Assembly (NCBI RefSeq): GCF_030445035.2
Contig: NC_080682.1
Location: forward strand, 35,942,770 to 36,006,769
DNA length: 64,000 nucleotides
Reading direction: 5' to 3'
From: Dasypus novemcinctus
Lineage: Eukaryota > Chordata > Mammalia > Cingulata > Dasypodidae
Under the pieces are notes generated by a model. The model worked only from the letters and a program-made list of their open reading frames with translations. It made no database searches and had not been told where the DNA came from. A program made the position numbers and the translations under genes. This document shows positions 46,894 to 59,626 of the stretch, piece by piece (positions within the stretch are counted from its first letter, which is position 1; the number at the start of each line of letters is the position of its first letter).

Positions 46894-48918
46894 GAACATT
46901 GGTTTGAAAATGTCAGTATGCATCCTTGATTTCAGTTCTTCTGAATATATCGAGTACTGGAATTTCCAGATTGTATGGCAATTCTATATTTATATTCCTG
47001 AAGAAATACTAAACTCTCTTCTACAGAGGCTGCACTATTCCACATTCCCATCAACAGAGAAGGAATGTTCCTAGTACTTCGCATGCTCCACAGCAGTTGT
47101 TGTTTTCTCTTTTGTTTTGTTTTTTTACATAAGGTGGGAAATGATATCTCATTTTAGTTTTGATTTGCTTTTCTTAATAGCTAGGAATGTTAAACGTCTT
47201 TTCTTTTCTTTTTTTCCCTTGACATTTGTATTTCCTCTTTTGGAAAAATGTCTATTCAAATCTTTGGCTTATTTTTTTACTTGGGTTGCTTGTCTTTATG
47301 TCATTGAGTTGTATGATCTCTTTTTATAACAAGGAAATGAAATCCTTATCTGATATGTGACTTCCAAATATTTTTTTATATTGAGTAGGATGACTTTTCA
47401 CCTTCTTGACAAAGTAATTTGAAATGCAAAAATACTTAATTTTGAAAAGATCCCGTTTATCCCTTTTTTCTTTTACTGTTTGTGCATTGGGTGTAAGGTT
47501 TAAGAAACTACCACCTACTACAAGATTTTGAAGATATTTCTCTACATTTTCTTCTAGAATTTTTGATGGATCTAGCTTTGATATTTAGGTCTTTGATCAA
47601 CTTTGAGTTAATTCTTATAGAAGGCATGATATAGGGGTCCTCTTTCTTTCTCTAGTTATGGATATTCAGTTCTCCTAGCACCATTGTTTGAATAGAATGT
47701 TCTGATCCAGCTGGGTGGGTTTCACACCCTTGTCAGAAATCACTTGACCACTCATGTGAGGGTCTATTTCGAACTCTCAATTTGGACCTTTGACCTCTAT
47801 GTCTAGATTTATGACAGTACCGAGCTGTTTTTACCGCTCTAGCTATGTATTATTCTTTAACGTCTGGAAGTGAATTTCCACTTTGTTTCTCTTTTTAAAT
47901 AAATTTTGGCTATTTTAGGTCACTTACACTTATAAATAAATGTGGTAATTGACTTTTCCATTTTTCAAAAAAAGGTTGTTGGAATTTATATTGTGATTAC
48001 ATTGAATCTGTAACTAAATTTGGGCAGAATTTAAATCGTGATGATATTTAGCCTTCCAATCCATGATCAAAGAATGTCCTTCCATTATTTAGGTAATATT
48101 TTATTTTATTTAGCGTTATTTGTAGTTTTCTGAATATAGGTCCTTTAAGTCCTTGGATAAGTTTATTCCTAAATATTAGATTCTCTTAGTCACTATTTTA
48201 AATGAATTTTAAAAAAATTTCTTCCCCAGATTGCTCATTACTGTTGCATAGAAACATCACTGAATTTTGCATATTAATTTTGTATTCCACCACGTTGCTG
48301 AATTTGTGTACTTGCTTTAGTAGCTTTGTTGTAGATTTTTCAGTACTTTCTATGTATAATATAATATCATGAGCTAATAGCAAAAGTTTTTCTTCTTCCT
48401 TTCCAATTTGAATGCTTTCTATTTCTTTTTCTTGCCTAATTGATCTAGGCAGAAATTATAGCACAATGTTGAATAATAGTGTTGACATCCATGTCTTGTT
48501 CTCATTATCAGCAGGAAAATGTTCAGCTTTTTAACATTGAGTACAATAATAGCTCAGGGATTTTCACATATGCCCTTTAGCACATTGAAAATGGTTTCTT
48601 CTATAGCTATCTTTTGGTGTATTTTTATCATTAAAAAATGCTTTTTTTTAATGTCTTTTCTATAAGAATAGAGTTGATCATATTACTTTTCTTTGATTTA
48701 TTAATGCGGTTTTATACACTGACTGATTTCCTTGTGTTGAACCACACTTACATGTCTTAGAAGAAATCCACCTGATCATGATGAATAATTATTTTAATGT
48801 GTTATTGGATTTGATTAGCAACCATTTTGCTGATTATTTTTGCCTCTATATTCATTAGTGAAATGGGTCTGAAATTTTCTCAATATTTTGGTAAAATCTT
48901 CATCTGGTTTTATTTATT
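46894..48918 (-). mobile_element. Second LINE-1 fragment, minus strand
   Basis: Begins again in the ORF2 C-terminal region ('tgtatggcaattctatatttatattcctgaagaaa') and runs 5'-ward into the reverse transcriptase. The minus-strand frame 48198-48383 reads 'MLLAHDIILYIESTEKSTTKLLKQVHKFSNVVEYKIN', the RT block where the catalytic FADD-type motif has become LAHD. Ends near 48918 in 'aatgggtctgaaattttctcaatattttggtaaaatc'. Inactive. Confidence 0.78.
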
Positions 48919-48961
48919 TATTTTTTAGATGGAATGTTTTCCAAAGCTTCTTATTAGATGT

Positions 48962-49411
48962 TGTGATGGATAGAGTACTGTGTCAACTAGGCCACATAAT
49001 TGTGGCCGGTTGTTTGGACAAGCAAGCCCTGGGCTAACTGTAATACAAGGGTATTTATGGACTTTAGTAACCATTGGCTTTACTGTAGTGGTAAATCATA
49101 GATAGCTGGCTCTAATTACATGAATCAGGGAGATTGCTGTCAGCAGTGAGTGATGCTTAACCCAATCAGTTGAATCCCTTAAAAGGGGAAGTGATTCCAG
49201 CATTGAGAGAGAATTGCCCAGCTCATCTTTGGACAGCCAATCTCTTCCTGCACTCATCAAGAGCCTTCATTGGACTTTTATTGCAGTCCCTGGTTGCTGC
49301 CTGCCTGTGGAATCTTGACTTGTGCATCCCCACGGCTGCATGAGCGACTCTTACAAGATTGGCAGATATATCTTGTTGATTCTCTTTCTCTAGAGAACCC
49401 TGACTAATACA
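48962..49411 (+). repeat. 5' LTR of the ERVL provirus
   Basis: 450 bp, starting TGTGATGG and ending ...TGACTAATACA. Pairs with 54686-55137 along its whole length ('gggctaactgtaatacaag', 'cccttaaaaggggaagtgattccagcattgagagagaatt', 'tttctctagagaaccct'). Confidence 0.9.
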
Positions 49412-52176
49412 GCTTGGTACCAAGAGTGGGGTAAAAACTGCCATTTTTTTTTTTTTTAGTGAAAAATACTGGAAGAACATCAAAGGGCAGAACTGCAGAG
49501 AAGCAGTCAATGTTCTCTCCATGAATTCTCCCAGTTTTTACATAGGTTTCCCTAAGTAAGGCTTATATTAGGGTTAACCACCAAAGCCAGGGTGGACGTG
49601 GCTACCACAATGAAAGGCAGATTCAAAAATCACTCAAAACAGTCTGAGTTGCTTAGAGTTACGGTGTTGGCTAGTACATCATGGGGTACCTAGCAGCGAA
49701 ATAGATGGGCAGTCTACTAAATTTATTCAGGATCTGTATAAATAGAAGAGTTCTAGTTTGAGTGAATGAAACCCTAACTCAAATTATAGATGTAGAGAAT
49801 AACAGCCCCTTAATCAATTCCCAAACTTGAGACAGTTTATAGACCCAGAGCCCCTTGAATGAGAAGGAGGCCAGGTCTCCTTGGGGAAGGATCTTGTTAA
49901 ACTACCCAAAATTTATAATGTTAAAATTCCTCCCACCTTTCCCCAAGGAGATCTATGGCCTGTTACAAGAGTAACTGTGTGCATTGGGGAAAGGGAAATG
50001 ATCAGACGTTTTGGGGATTATTAGACACTAGCTCAGAAGTGACATTAATTCCAGGAGACCCAAAACGTCACTGTGGTCCTCCAGTCAGAGAAGGGCTTAT
50101 GGAGGGGAGGTGATTAATGGAGTTTTAGCATAGTTCTGTCTCACAGTTGGTCCATGTGTCCCCGGACCCCTTCTGTGGCTATTTCCCCAGTTCCAGAATG
50201 CATAATTGGAATAGACATATTCAGTAACTGGTAGAATCCCCACATTGGATATGTGACATGTGGAGTGAGGGCTATTATGGTTGTAAACACCAAATAGAAG
50301 CCACTAGAACTGCCCCTACCTAGCAAAATAGTAAACCAAAAGCAAAACCAGATTCCTGGATGGATTGCAGAAATTAGTGCAACAATCAAGGATTTGAAGG
50401 ATGCAGGGATGTTGATTCTTACCACATCCCTATTCAACTCTGTTATTTGGCCTGTACAGAAAACAGATGGATCTTGGAGAATGACAGTGGATTGTCATAA
50501 ATTCAACCAGATGTTGCCTCCAATTGCAACTGCTGTCTCAGATGTAGTATCATTGCTTGAGCAAATCAACACATCTTTTGGTACCTGGTATGCAGCTGTT
50601 GATTTGGCAAATGCTTTTTTCTCAATTGCTATTAGTAAGGACCACCAGAATCAGTTTGCTTTCAGCTGGCAAGGTCAGCAGTATACCTTCATAGTTCTGC
50701 CTCAAGGGTATATCAACTATCCAGCCCTATGTCGTAATATGTCATAATATTGTCTTTAGGGATCTTGATCAGCTCTCCCTCCCATAAGACATCACACTGG
50801 TCCATTATATTGATGATATCATGTTGATAGGACCTAATGAGCAAGAAGTAGCAAAGACTCTAGACTTATTAGTAAGACATTTGCATGAGAGAGGATGAGA
50901 GATAAACCCAACTAAAATACACTGTTCTTCCACCTCAGTGAAATTCCTAGGTGTCCAGTGGTGTGGGGCATGTCAAGAAATTCCTTCTAAAGTGAAGGAT
51001 AAGCTGTTGCATCTGGCTCTTCCTATGACCAAAGAGAGACACAATGCTTAGTTGGTCTCTTTGGATTTTGGAGACAACACATTCCTTATTTGGGTGTGCT
51101 ACTCCAGCCCATTTACTGGGTGACCAGAAAATCTGCTAGATTTGATTGGAGACTGGAACAAGAAGAGGTTCTGCATCAGATCCAGGCTGATGTGCAAGCT
51201 GCACTACCACTTGGGCCATATGACCCAGAAGATCCAATGGTGCTGGAAGTTTCCATGGCAAGTAGAAATGATATCTGGAGCCTTTGGCAGGCCCCTATAG
51301 GGGAATCACAATGCAGAGCCTTAGGATTTTGGAGCGAAGTCCTGCCATCCTCTGCAGATAACTACTCCCCTGTTGAGAAACAGCTTTTGGCCTACTACTG
51401 GGCCTTAGTAGAGACTGAACACTTAACCATGGGCCATCAATTTGCAATGAAAATGAGTTACTTATCATGAGCTGGGTATTGTATGACCCACCAAATCATA
51501 AAGTTGGGCATGCACAGCATCACGCCACAATAAAGTGGAAGTGGTATACATGAAACAGGGCTTGAGAAAGTCCTGAAGGCATGAGTAAGTTACATGACTA
51601 AATAGTCCAAATGCCCATGGTCACCACCTCTGCCATGTTACCTTCTCTTTCCCAGCCCACAGCTTTGGCCTCTTAGGAGTCCCTTAGAATCAGTTGACTG
51701 AGGAAGAGAAAACTCATGCCTGGTTTACAGATGGTTCTGCACAATATGCAGGTACCACCTGAAAGTGGACAGCTTCAGAACTGCAGCCCCTTTCTGGGAC
51801 ATCTCTGAAGGGCACTGGTGATGGCAAATCCTCCCTGTGGGTGGAACTTCAGCAGTGCACCTGGTTGTTCATTTTGGTCAGAAGAAGAAATGGACAGAAG
51901 TGCATTTGTACACTGATTCATGGGCTGTTGCCAATGATTTGGCTGGATGGTGAGGGACTTGGAAGAAACATGATTGGAAAATTTGTGACAAAGAGGTGTT
52001 GGGAAGAGGTATGTAGATTGAACTTTCTGAGAGGGCAAAAATCATGATAATTTTTGTGTCCTATGTGAATGCTCACCAGAGGGTAACTTCAGCAGAGGTA
52101 GATTTTAACAATCAAGTAGATAAGGTGATCCATTCTGTGGCTAATGCTCAACCTCTTTCCCCAGCCATTCCTTTCT

Positions 52177-53092
52177 GCAGCGGCTTGCTCGGTCGGTAGA
52201 GGTGGGGTCTGGCTGCGGACGAGGGGTCGGTCCAGCTCTGGACGAGGGGTCGGTCCCGCTTGGGACGAGGGGTCGGTCCGGCAGCAGATGAGGGATCGGT
52301 CTCACAAGGGGTTGCGCGGTTCGGCTGACGGGGTCGCCCGGCGAAGCCGGCGACGAAGGGGTCACCTGGAGAAGCAGGCGACGAAGGGGTTGCCCAGAGA
52401 AGCAGGCGACGAACTGGGGACAAGGGAGGCCAGGCCCTTGTCGGGGGCTCTCAGGACTGGAGGGCGCACGGCAGAAGAACTACCGCGGAGACAAGGTAAA
52501 CACGCAAGTCCACTTTATTGAGGGAGAGGCAACAGTTCTATAGGGGCTGGGGAAGGCTGATTGGTCGAAGCCACGCGCTGTTCTGATTGGTTGCCGGCAA
52601 AAGGTCAGTGGGCGGTACTGGACGGGGGAGGGGTGGTGGTTAGGGATTGGCTGTCGCTGTTGCTGGGGGAAGGGGCAGGGTTTAGGGATTGGTGGCTGCT
52701 GTTGCTGGGGTGGAGGGCAGACTTGAGTTTCCCGCCCACGCCTGGTTGTTGCTGCTGTCGGGGGAGGGAAAAGGGCAGACTGGATTTCTCCGCCCACGCC
52801 TGGCTGTTGCTGCTGTCGGGGGAGGGGAAAAGGGCAGACTGGAATTTTCCACCCTGCGCCTGCGCAGGGAGAAGGAAGAAGAAGGGTGCCGCCCCACAGG
52901 CATCGTGTGGCGCCATCCGGGAGGAGGGGCGGCCGTGGAAGCATGGCTGCCGAGAAGGGGAGACCCGAGGGCACTCTGCGCCCATGCCGAGCTTCCTTCA
53001 GGGGTGGCAGTGAGTCCGACCAGCCACCCTATTATGGGGGCAGCGGCTTGGCCTGCCGCGGCTGCTCCCCCGCCAGGCCAGCAAACCACACT
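52177..53092 (-). mobile_element. GC-rich solo LTR nested in the ERVL provirus
   Basis: About 0.9 kb of GC-rich, CpG-containing sequence in AT-rich surroundings. On the minus strand it has the order of an LTR: a TGTGG start, a U3 with three to four tandem ~60-bp units (about 52640-52860), two CCAAT boxes (accaatcag) near 52562-52592, a TATA-like 'cctatagaac' near 52540, AATAAA near 52516, then an R/U5 part with two further short tandem arrays (about 52205-52290, 23-bp units; 52325-52412, ~28-bp units), ending TGCA. The layout suggests a class I (gammaretrovirus-like) LTR. Clean target repeats were not seen, so the ends are approximate. The long open frames on both strands come from GC richness and are not taken as genes. 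Confidence 0.68.
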
Positions 53093-54685
53093 TCAGCCCG
53101 AGGGGTGACCGCACTTTCATGGCCCAGTGGGCTCATGAATAAAGTAGGGATGGAGGGTATGCATGGGCTCAGCAACATGGATTTCCCTCTACCAAGGCTG
53201 ACTTGGCTACAGCCACTGCTGAGTGCCCAATCTGCCAGTGGCAGAGATCCACACCTAGCCCCCAATATGGCACCATTCCTCGAGGTGATCAACCTGCTAC
53301 TTAGTGGCAGGTTGACTATATTGGACCACTTCCACCATGGAAGGGGCAGTGATTAATTTTAATTGGAATAAACATATACTTTGTATATGGGTTTGCGTTT
53401 CCTGCATGCAGTGCTTCTTCCAAAACTATCATCTGCGGACTTCCTGAACGTCTTATCTACTACCATGGGATTCCACACAGCATTATTTCAAGATCAAGGA
53501 ATCCATCTCACAGCAAATGGTGTGTAGGAATGAGCACATGCCCATGGAATTCACTGATCTTATCATGTTTCCCATCACTCTGAAGCACCTGGATTGATAG
53601 AACGATGGAATGGCCTTTCAAAGACTCAATTACAGTGCCAACTAGGTGCAATACCTTGCAGGGCTGGGGCAGTGTTCTTCAGGAGTCTGTGTATGCTCTA
53701 AATCAGCATCCACTCTATGGTGCTGTTTCTCCCATAATAGAATTCATGGGTCCAGGAATCAAGGGGTATAAATGGGAGGGGCGCCACTCACTATTACCCC
53801 TAGTGAACCACTAGGAAAATTCTTGCTTCCTATTCCTGCAACCTCAAACTGTGCTGGTCTACAGGGTTTAGTCCCAAAAGAAAGAGTGCTGTCAGCAGGT
53901 AACGCAATAATGATTCCATTGAACTGGAAGTTAAAACTGTCACCTGGCCATTTTGGGCTCCTATTACCTCTGAATCAACAGTCAAAGAAGGGAATTACTG
54001 ACAGGCTGGGGTGACTGATCCTGACTATAAAGGAGAAATAGGATGGCATCTACATAATGGGGGTAAAGAAGAGTTTGCTTGTAATACAGGAGATTCTCTG
54101 GGGCATCTTCTATTATTGCCATGTGCTATGATTAAAGTCAGTGGAAAATTGCAACAACCCAATCCAAGAAGGACTAACAATGGCCCAGAATCTTTAGGAA
54201 TGAAAATTTGGGTCACCCACCAGACAAAGAACCATGGCCAGCTGAAGGGCTTTTTGAGGGTAATGGAAACATGGAATGAGTAGTGGAAGAAGGGAGTGAT
54301 TTAATATGAACTTAGACCATGGGACCAGTTATAGAAATGAGGACTATAATGGTCATAAAACTTTCTTCCTTGTTTCATTATGATGATGATTGCACATGAA
54401 TACAAAATGAATTTTTGTCTTCTTCCTCAAACTTTCCCCTTATCATATAACAAGTTATATCCATTTCATGTCATAATATTTGAGAATGTCAAGTTTGAGA
54501 GTGAATATTACCCAAGAATTTGCATCCTTTTCTGGATAGAATTAATGTGTTTCCAGTTGTATGCAGGAGAGCTGAACATTGTTAGGCAGAAATATAAATA
54601 TATGCATGTCTGTTATTGTTTTTATTTAGAGACTAAGTATGGTTTAAGGTAATGTGTATGGTTGCTGATTTGACAAATGGTGGAC

Positions 54686-55137
54686 TACAATGGTTAGGCT
54701 ATTGTGTCAATTTGACCGGGTAATTGTGCCCAGTTGTTTGGTCAACCAAGTTCTGGGCTAACTGTAATACAAGAGTGTTTATGGACTTTAGTCTTTATTT
54801 TACTACAGTGGTAAATCATAGAGAGCTGGTTCTAATTATATCCATCAGGGGTATTGCCATCAGCAATGAGTGATGCTTAACCCAGTCAGTAGAATCCCTT
54901 AAAAGGGGAAGTGATTCCAGCATTGAGAGAGAATTTCCCAGATCGTCTTTGGACAGCCAGCCTCTCCCAGAATTCGTCAAGAAACTTCACTGGACTTTCA
55001 TTGCAGCCCCTGGTTGTGGCCCACCTGCAGAACTTGGGTTTGTGCATCCCCACAGCTCCATGAGAGATTCTTATAGAATTGCATACTACTGACAGATATC
55101 TCTTGTGGATTCTGTTTCTCTAGAGAACCCTAATACA
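54686..55137 (+). repeat. 3' LTR of the ERVL provirus
   Basis: 452 bp ending ...GAACCCTAATACA, homologous to 48962-49411, directly followed by the flanking repeat gatgt. Its first bases have drifted from the usual TG start. Confidence 0.88.
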
Positions 55138-55142
55138 GATGT

Positions 55143-56589
55143 CAACAAATCTTTATAGTCTGAGTTAAGATCTTATAAATCAAGGTTACGTTATATATAA
55201 TTATGCTGATTTACATTTCTTCAATATTGTTTGTCTGATATTCATAATATACAACATCCACAGGTATACTTAATGTCCCATCATATCATTCCTCAGTACT
55301 GGATGTTTATTGTTTTATAGTTTTGCTGCTTTCTGTATCAAGAAGACTTTTAGAGGAAGAATTTCATCTCTTCTTATGATCCGGGAAATTGTGGAAAACT
55401 AAATAAAATTAACAAGATTTATGTTTGGCAAACTAACATATAAAATTCATAGTGATTGCAATTCATAGTGATTGCATACAAGCATAAGAATTAGCATAAA
55501 GCCTATTAGGCATATCCTTATATTTATAAAAGAAATGTGATTGTCTCAAGGTAAAAAAAAAATACACCATTGGCTTTTAAAAAGCTTTGTTGAAATAGGA
55601 TATTCAAAAATGAGCAAAAGTTTAGAAAACATTAAAATGTTGCCCAAATTTTTAACATCATTTAAGCATGAACTGCACTGCAGTAGCAGGATGCTTTTTA
55701 GAGACTAGCATTGTAAAACTGATGTGAAGAAAGAAAAAGGCAGAATGTGCGAACAATAAATGGTGTAACCAAATTATTGCAAATGGAGATAAGCAATAAG
55801 AAGTGAGGAAGGTGACTTTCCACTTCATTCTGATGAGACGCCATCCTTAAATATTAAGTTCTTTGAAGGAATTGGAACTCCCATAGCATCACAAGAAGAT
55901 TGCGAAAGCAAACTGGAAAAGCTGGCCTCTGTGTGAATGTCCAATGTTGAAGCACCTGCCTGGAATGAGTATTAATTTTAAGTCACTTTTTTCCCCTTAT
56001 TTTTATTGTATCTTTTTCTCAGTATTGTTTGGGTTTACTTTGTTTTTATTTTCCTAAATCTTGATACCTAGGATACCTATATCATTAGTTAACACATTTC
56101 CTTATTTTTTAAACTTAGTAGTGATAAATTTATAGGCCTACTGATTTTTAAATGATACTAAAGGAAAATTATGAATTTATCAAGTCTAGTAAATTCAACA
56201 ATTTAAAGAGAATGGAAAACATACCTTGAATTATATCAGATAAAAAGTTAAAAATTAAGCAATGAATATTCTCTGTGGCTTTATTTTTTCCAAAAAGACA
56301 GATTTTTTTGTCTTACATCTTCTTACCATGAAAACTAATATCCAGATTGCTTAAATAGTGCTTTATAGTAAATATTAAAGAAGAAATAAACCCAATTATA
56401 AGTGAACACTTCAAAATTTAATGTTATTAGACCACCATTTCTCTCATAATTGAAACCTAATAAGTTCTATACATTCCTTCAGATTTTCTACATAGATGAT
56501 CATAAAATCAGTAAACATCTTACTAAACATAGATTCCTTTTTTTATAATAATAAGTTTAACATGTTTTGAGAATAAGTTCAATATGTAG
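55143..56589. other. Intergenic DNA, nothing recognised
   Basis: No coding frame. A small tandem repeat of 'attcatagtgattgca' lies near 55445-55478. No named repeat. Confidence 0.45.
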
Positions 56590-56897
56590 AAATAAACTTC
56601 CATGAATCCTCTAGCTTCTAGAGGTTCCTGGAAATCTTTGAACAACCTCAGGTTCTACATGCATCATGCCAATCTATGTCTCCATCTTCACATAGCATTC
56701 TTCCAAAGTTCAGATTCTGTGTTCAAATTTCCCTCTTATAAGAAGCTCACCTTATATTACAGTGTGGTCTAACCCATATATTCATTTCGTCTTAACTAAT
56801 TACATCTTCAAAGGCCCTAGTCCAAAAAAGATTATATTCACTGAAAAATGGGTAAGGATTTGAACATAATTTGAGTGGAACACAATTCAGTGAAAAC
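56590..56897 (-). mobile_element. MaLR-type LTR remnant
   Basis: Plus-strand text 'cttctagaggttcctgg', 'ttcccctcttataagaagctc...attacagtg', 'cttaactaattacatcttcaaaggccctagtccaaaaa' and 'ggatttgaacataatttgagtggaacacaattcag' follows the reverse-strand end of an MLT1/THE-like LTR. Heavily decayed fossil. Confidence 0.5.
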
Positions 56898-56929
56898 AGT
56901 TATTTAAAACGGCATCAAAATATTAAATA

Positions 56930-57830
56930 TTTGTGGATAATTGTGACAATGTTGCAAGACAAGAGCACTGCAACTGTAATTATGTTGAGAGAATGAAAAA
57001 TAAACTTAAGAAAATTAAGAAAATATTTTGCTCATTGTTGGAAGCCTCAACATTATTAAGATTTCAGTTCTTCCAAAATTAATCTCTATGTCAATGCAAT
57101 TCCAAACAATCTCTAAGGGAAAAATTATAATTTTACTCACTGATTTTAACATTTTTATGTAAATAAAATGGATCTAGATAAGCTCTCAGACTTTCTAAAA
57201 AGAACAAATTTGGAGAACTCCCCCTAAATTTGTCTCATGGTATATTATAAAACTACAATGATCAAAACAAAGCATAGCGTTTTCATAAAGAAAGACAAGC
57301 AGACAAAGAAACAGACCAGAAAGTATTGTAGTTGATCTGTACATATGTGCTCGCCTAAAATCTCAGCCAAGTTTTCTTGGTAATTCAATGGAGCAAGGAT
57401 AGTCCTTTTATTAAATAGTGATGGATCATTTGGACATCCATATGTACTGTAAAAATAAACCTTGAGTTATACCTCACACATCATACAAAATTATTTCAAA
57501 GTGAATTTTAGAACAATATAAAATGTAAAAATACAAAGTGTTTAGAATAACAAGTATGAAAATTTTCTGACTTTGGCTTAAGCAAAAAGTCCTTAAAGAT
57601 GATTCCAAAGGCATGATTTCTTGAATATTATATTATTACATATATAATTAAATAATGAATAGATATAGATAGATAGAAGCAAGCTAGCTAGACTTCACCT
57701 TATCAAAATGAAAACTTTTGCAGCAAAACAAATTTGCAATGACCAGACATACACTCAGGATTGAATTAATAATGTTTTACATTGCAACTAAGAAAACTTC
57801 CTGCAATGAATACCCAGATGTGTGTTTTCA
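56930..57830 (+). mobile_element. Ancient LINE-1 ORF2 remnant
   Basis: Recognisable L1 ORF2 stretches: 'ggaagcctcaacattattaagatttcagttcttccaaaattaatctctatgtcaatgcaattcc', 'aaaactacaatgatcaaaacaaagcatagcgtttt.cataaag', 'gatggatcatttggacatccatatgtac' and 'gaccagacatacactcag'. Reading frame lost. Confidence 0.7.
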
Positions 57831-59198
57831 TGGGGGGAAGAGAGTGCACTAAGCTACTTCTTTGAGGGAAAAGTGGTCAGCCAGACATTAGGGTGAAATT
57901 AAGGATCAAACACCGGATTCTTAGAACCTTCATTCCCCAGTGACAGAATCCTTCATTAATTCAGGTTTCCTTAACTTTTAAAGCCTAGAACTAAGAACTG
58001 AACTTAGAATTATCCATTTCTTTCACTTAAATAAATTCACAGAGCCTTGTTCTACTATGTAGTAGTTATTTGAACTGGTTTTTAACTTCTAGATCATTGT
58101 TGTCCTTATGGGAATAATAAAGTTTATAGCACTTAATTTAAACTATGCATTATTGTGAGGGTAAGTGATATGATGAACTAAAATTGCCCAATATTTTCTC
58201 CATGAGTTGTTATTATCTTAATTATTTTTCTAAGAAAGTTGACCTGATCCAGATTGTTATTGAAAAATACTGATTTCCTGAAGTTTTAAATGTCTGAGAA
58301 AAATTTTAATAAATGGATTTGTGAATGGAAGAGAGGGAAAGGCTAACTGAGCTTCAGTATGTGCATTTAGGGACTGAGCTTCTGCAACCTGTGCCAATGT
58401 GGAACATAGGAGAAAGAACCTCATGGTAAACAGGCAAAAGCTTCTCACATTTTGATTATATTCTCAATGATGTCTTTTCCAGATCTAGGATGCATATGGG
58501 AAAAATATTTACTCTTTTTTCTTATATTTCCTCTTGCCTCTCATTCCTCACCATTTATTTGCAATTTTAGTCCCTGGGAACAAAAACCTTAACTTATTCT
58601 CAGTCATAATCTCGCAGGTCACTGATTTTATTGTTTATTGCTCTATCTCCTTCTACTCATCTATGATATTCTTTTTTCTTTTAGTCTTTGTCATTTTATT
58701 TTTTTATTTTTTTATTTTTTTAAATGGACAAAATTTATTTATTTATGTTACTCTTGATTATGATCAATATTTGGACTCCATTGCCTCTCTTTACTGATCT
58801 TTGTTATTCCTCATCTCAGATTTTCCTGGTAACTAAACTGATACCATTCCAAGTTATATCATATATCCTCCTATTCTACAGATATTTAGGTAAGCACAGA
58901 GCCATCAGAGTTTCCTGAACCATGTGCCTGATGATACCATTTTGGGGCCTCCAGAGGAACTGCCTGAGGCAGGCCAAATCAAAGTTGCAAAGTAAATACC
59001 CAGAGGCACAAAGGACATTATCATGGACAATGATTTAGGAGCATTTGGAGAGAAATGATTAGACTACCTAACAGATATAATTTCTAATCTATTAATTTTT
59101 GCATTGTCACATAAGTTTATGTTTTGTTCTTCCAATCAAATTTTCTTCAGGCATAGGCATAAAACAGATGACTCCTAGGACTTCGATACTTGTGTTAA
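57831..59198. other. Intergenic DNA, nothing recognised
   Basis: No gene pattern. T-rich low-complexity sequence lies near 58690-58722. Confidence 0.45.
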
Positions 59199-59618
59199 AT
59201 TTTTTTTTTAAAGATTTATTTTTTATTTATTCCTCTACCCTTTCCCACGCCCCCTCCCCAGTTTTGTCTGCTCTCTGTGTCCATTCACTGTATGTTCTTC
59301 TGTGTCCATTTTGCATTCTTGTCAGTGGCACCGGGAATCTGTGTCTCTTTTTGTTGCGTCATCTTTCTGCGTCAGCTCTCCATGTGGGCAGTGCCTCTCC
59401 TGGGCAGGCTGCACTTTTTTCACTCTGGGCGGCTCTCCTTTTGGGGCTCACTCCTTGCACATGGGGCTCCCCTATGTGGGGTACACCCCTTGAGTGGCAC
59501 GGCACTCCTTGCGCACATCAGGACTGCACCAGGTCACCACATGGGACAGGAGGCCCTGGGTTTGAACCGTGGACCTCCCATGTGGTAGACCCTATCCATT
59601 GGGCCAAATCTGCTTCCC
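59199..59618 (-). mobile_element. DAS-type tRNA SINE, reverse orientation
   Basis: A poly(T) start, inverse body and inverse tRNA head ending 'gggccaaatctgcttccc'. The direct repeat tgtgttaa lies at 59191-59198 and 59619-59626. The 175-residue open frame overlapping it is SINE-derived and not a gene. Confidence 0.92.
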
Positions 59619-59626
59619 TGTGTTAA

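Larger units (their letters stand above)
48962..55137 (+). mobile_element. Degenerate ERVL-type (class III) provirus with both LTRs
   Basis: About 6.2 kb. The 5' LTR is 48962-49411 and the 3' LTR 54686-55137. The 5-bp direct repeat gatgt flanks it (48957-48961 and 55138-55142), as expected for ERVL. A primer-binding-like stretch 'tggtaccaagagtgggg' follows the 5' LTR at 49415-49431, the ERVL (leucine tRNA) type. Parts in order: a poorly preserved gag region, protease-like sequence near 50.0 kb, reverse transcriptase about 50.39-50.95 kb, RNase H about 51.7-52.1 kb and integrase about 53.1-53.9 kb, with no envelope seen. A GC-rich LTR at about 52177-53092 is inserted between RNase H and integrase. 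By eye the two LTRs differ by around 15% plus small gaps, so the insertion is old. The coding region is broken in many places (well over five) and is a fossil. Confidence 0.9.

Noticed and set aside
50394-51470. Treating the retroviral pol frames as a domesticated host gene
   Set aside because: They lie between two LTRs in the expected order and are degraded along the whole length, as for an ordinary fossil provirus.
52144-53356. Several overlapping 125-164 residue open frames on both strands in GC-rich DNA
   Set aside because: They lie in a GC-rich LTR with tandem repeats, overlap one another in many frames, and show low-complexity composition without any family motif.
59099-59626. A 175-residue open frame on the plus strand
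   Set aside because: Almost all of it is a reversed DAS-type SINE bounded by a target-site duplication; the same peptide text recurs at the other SINE copies.
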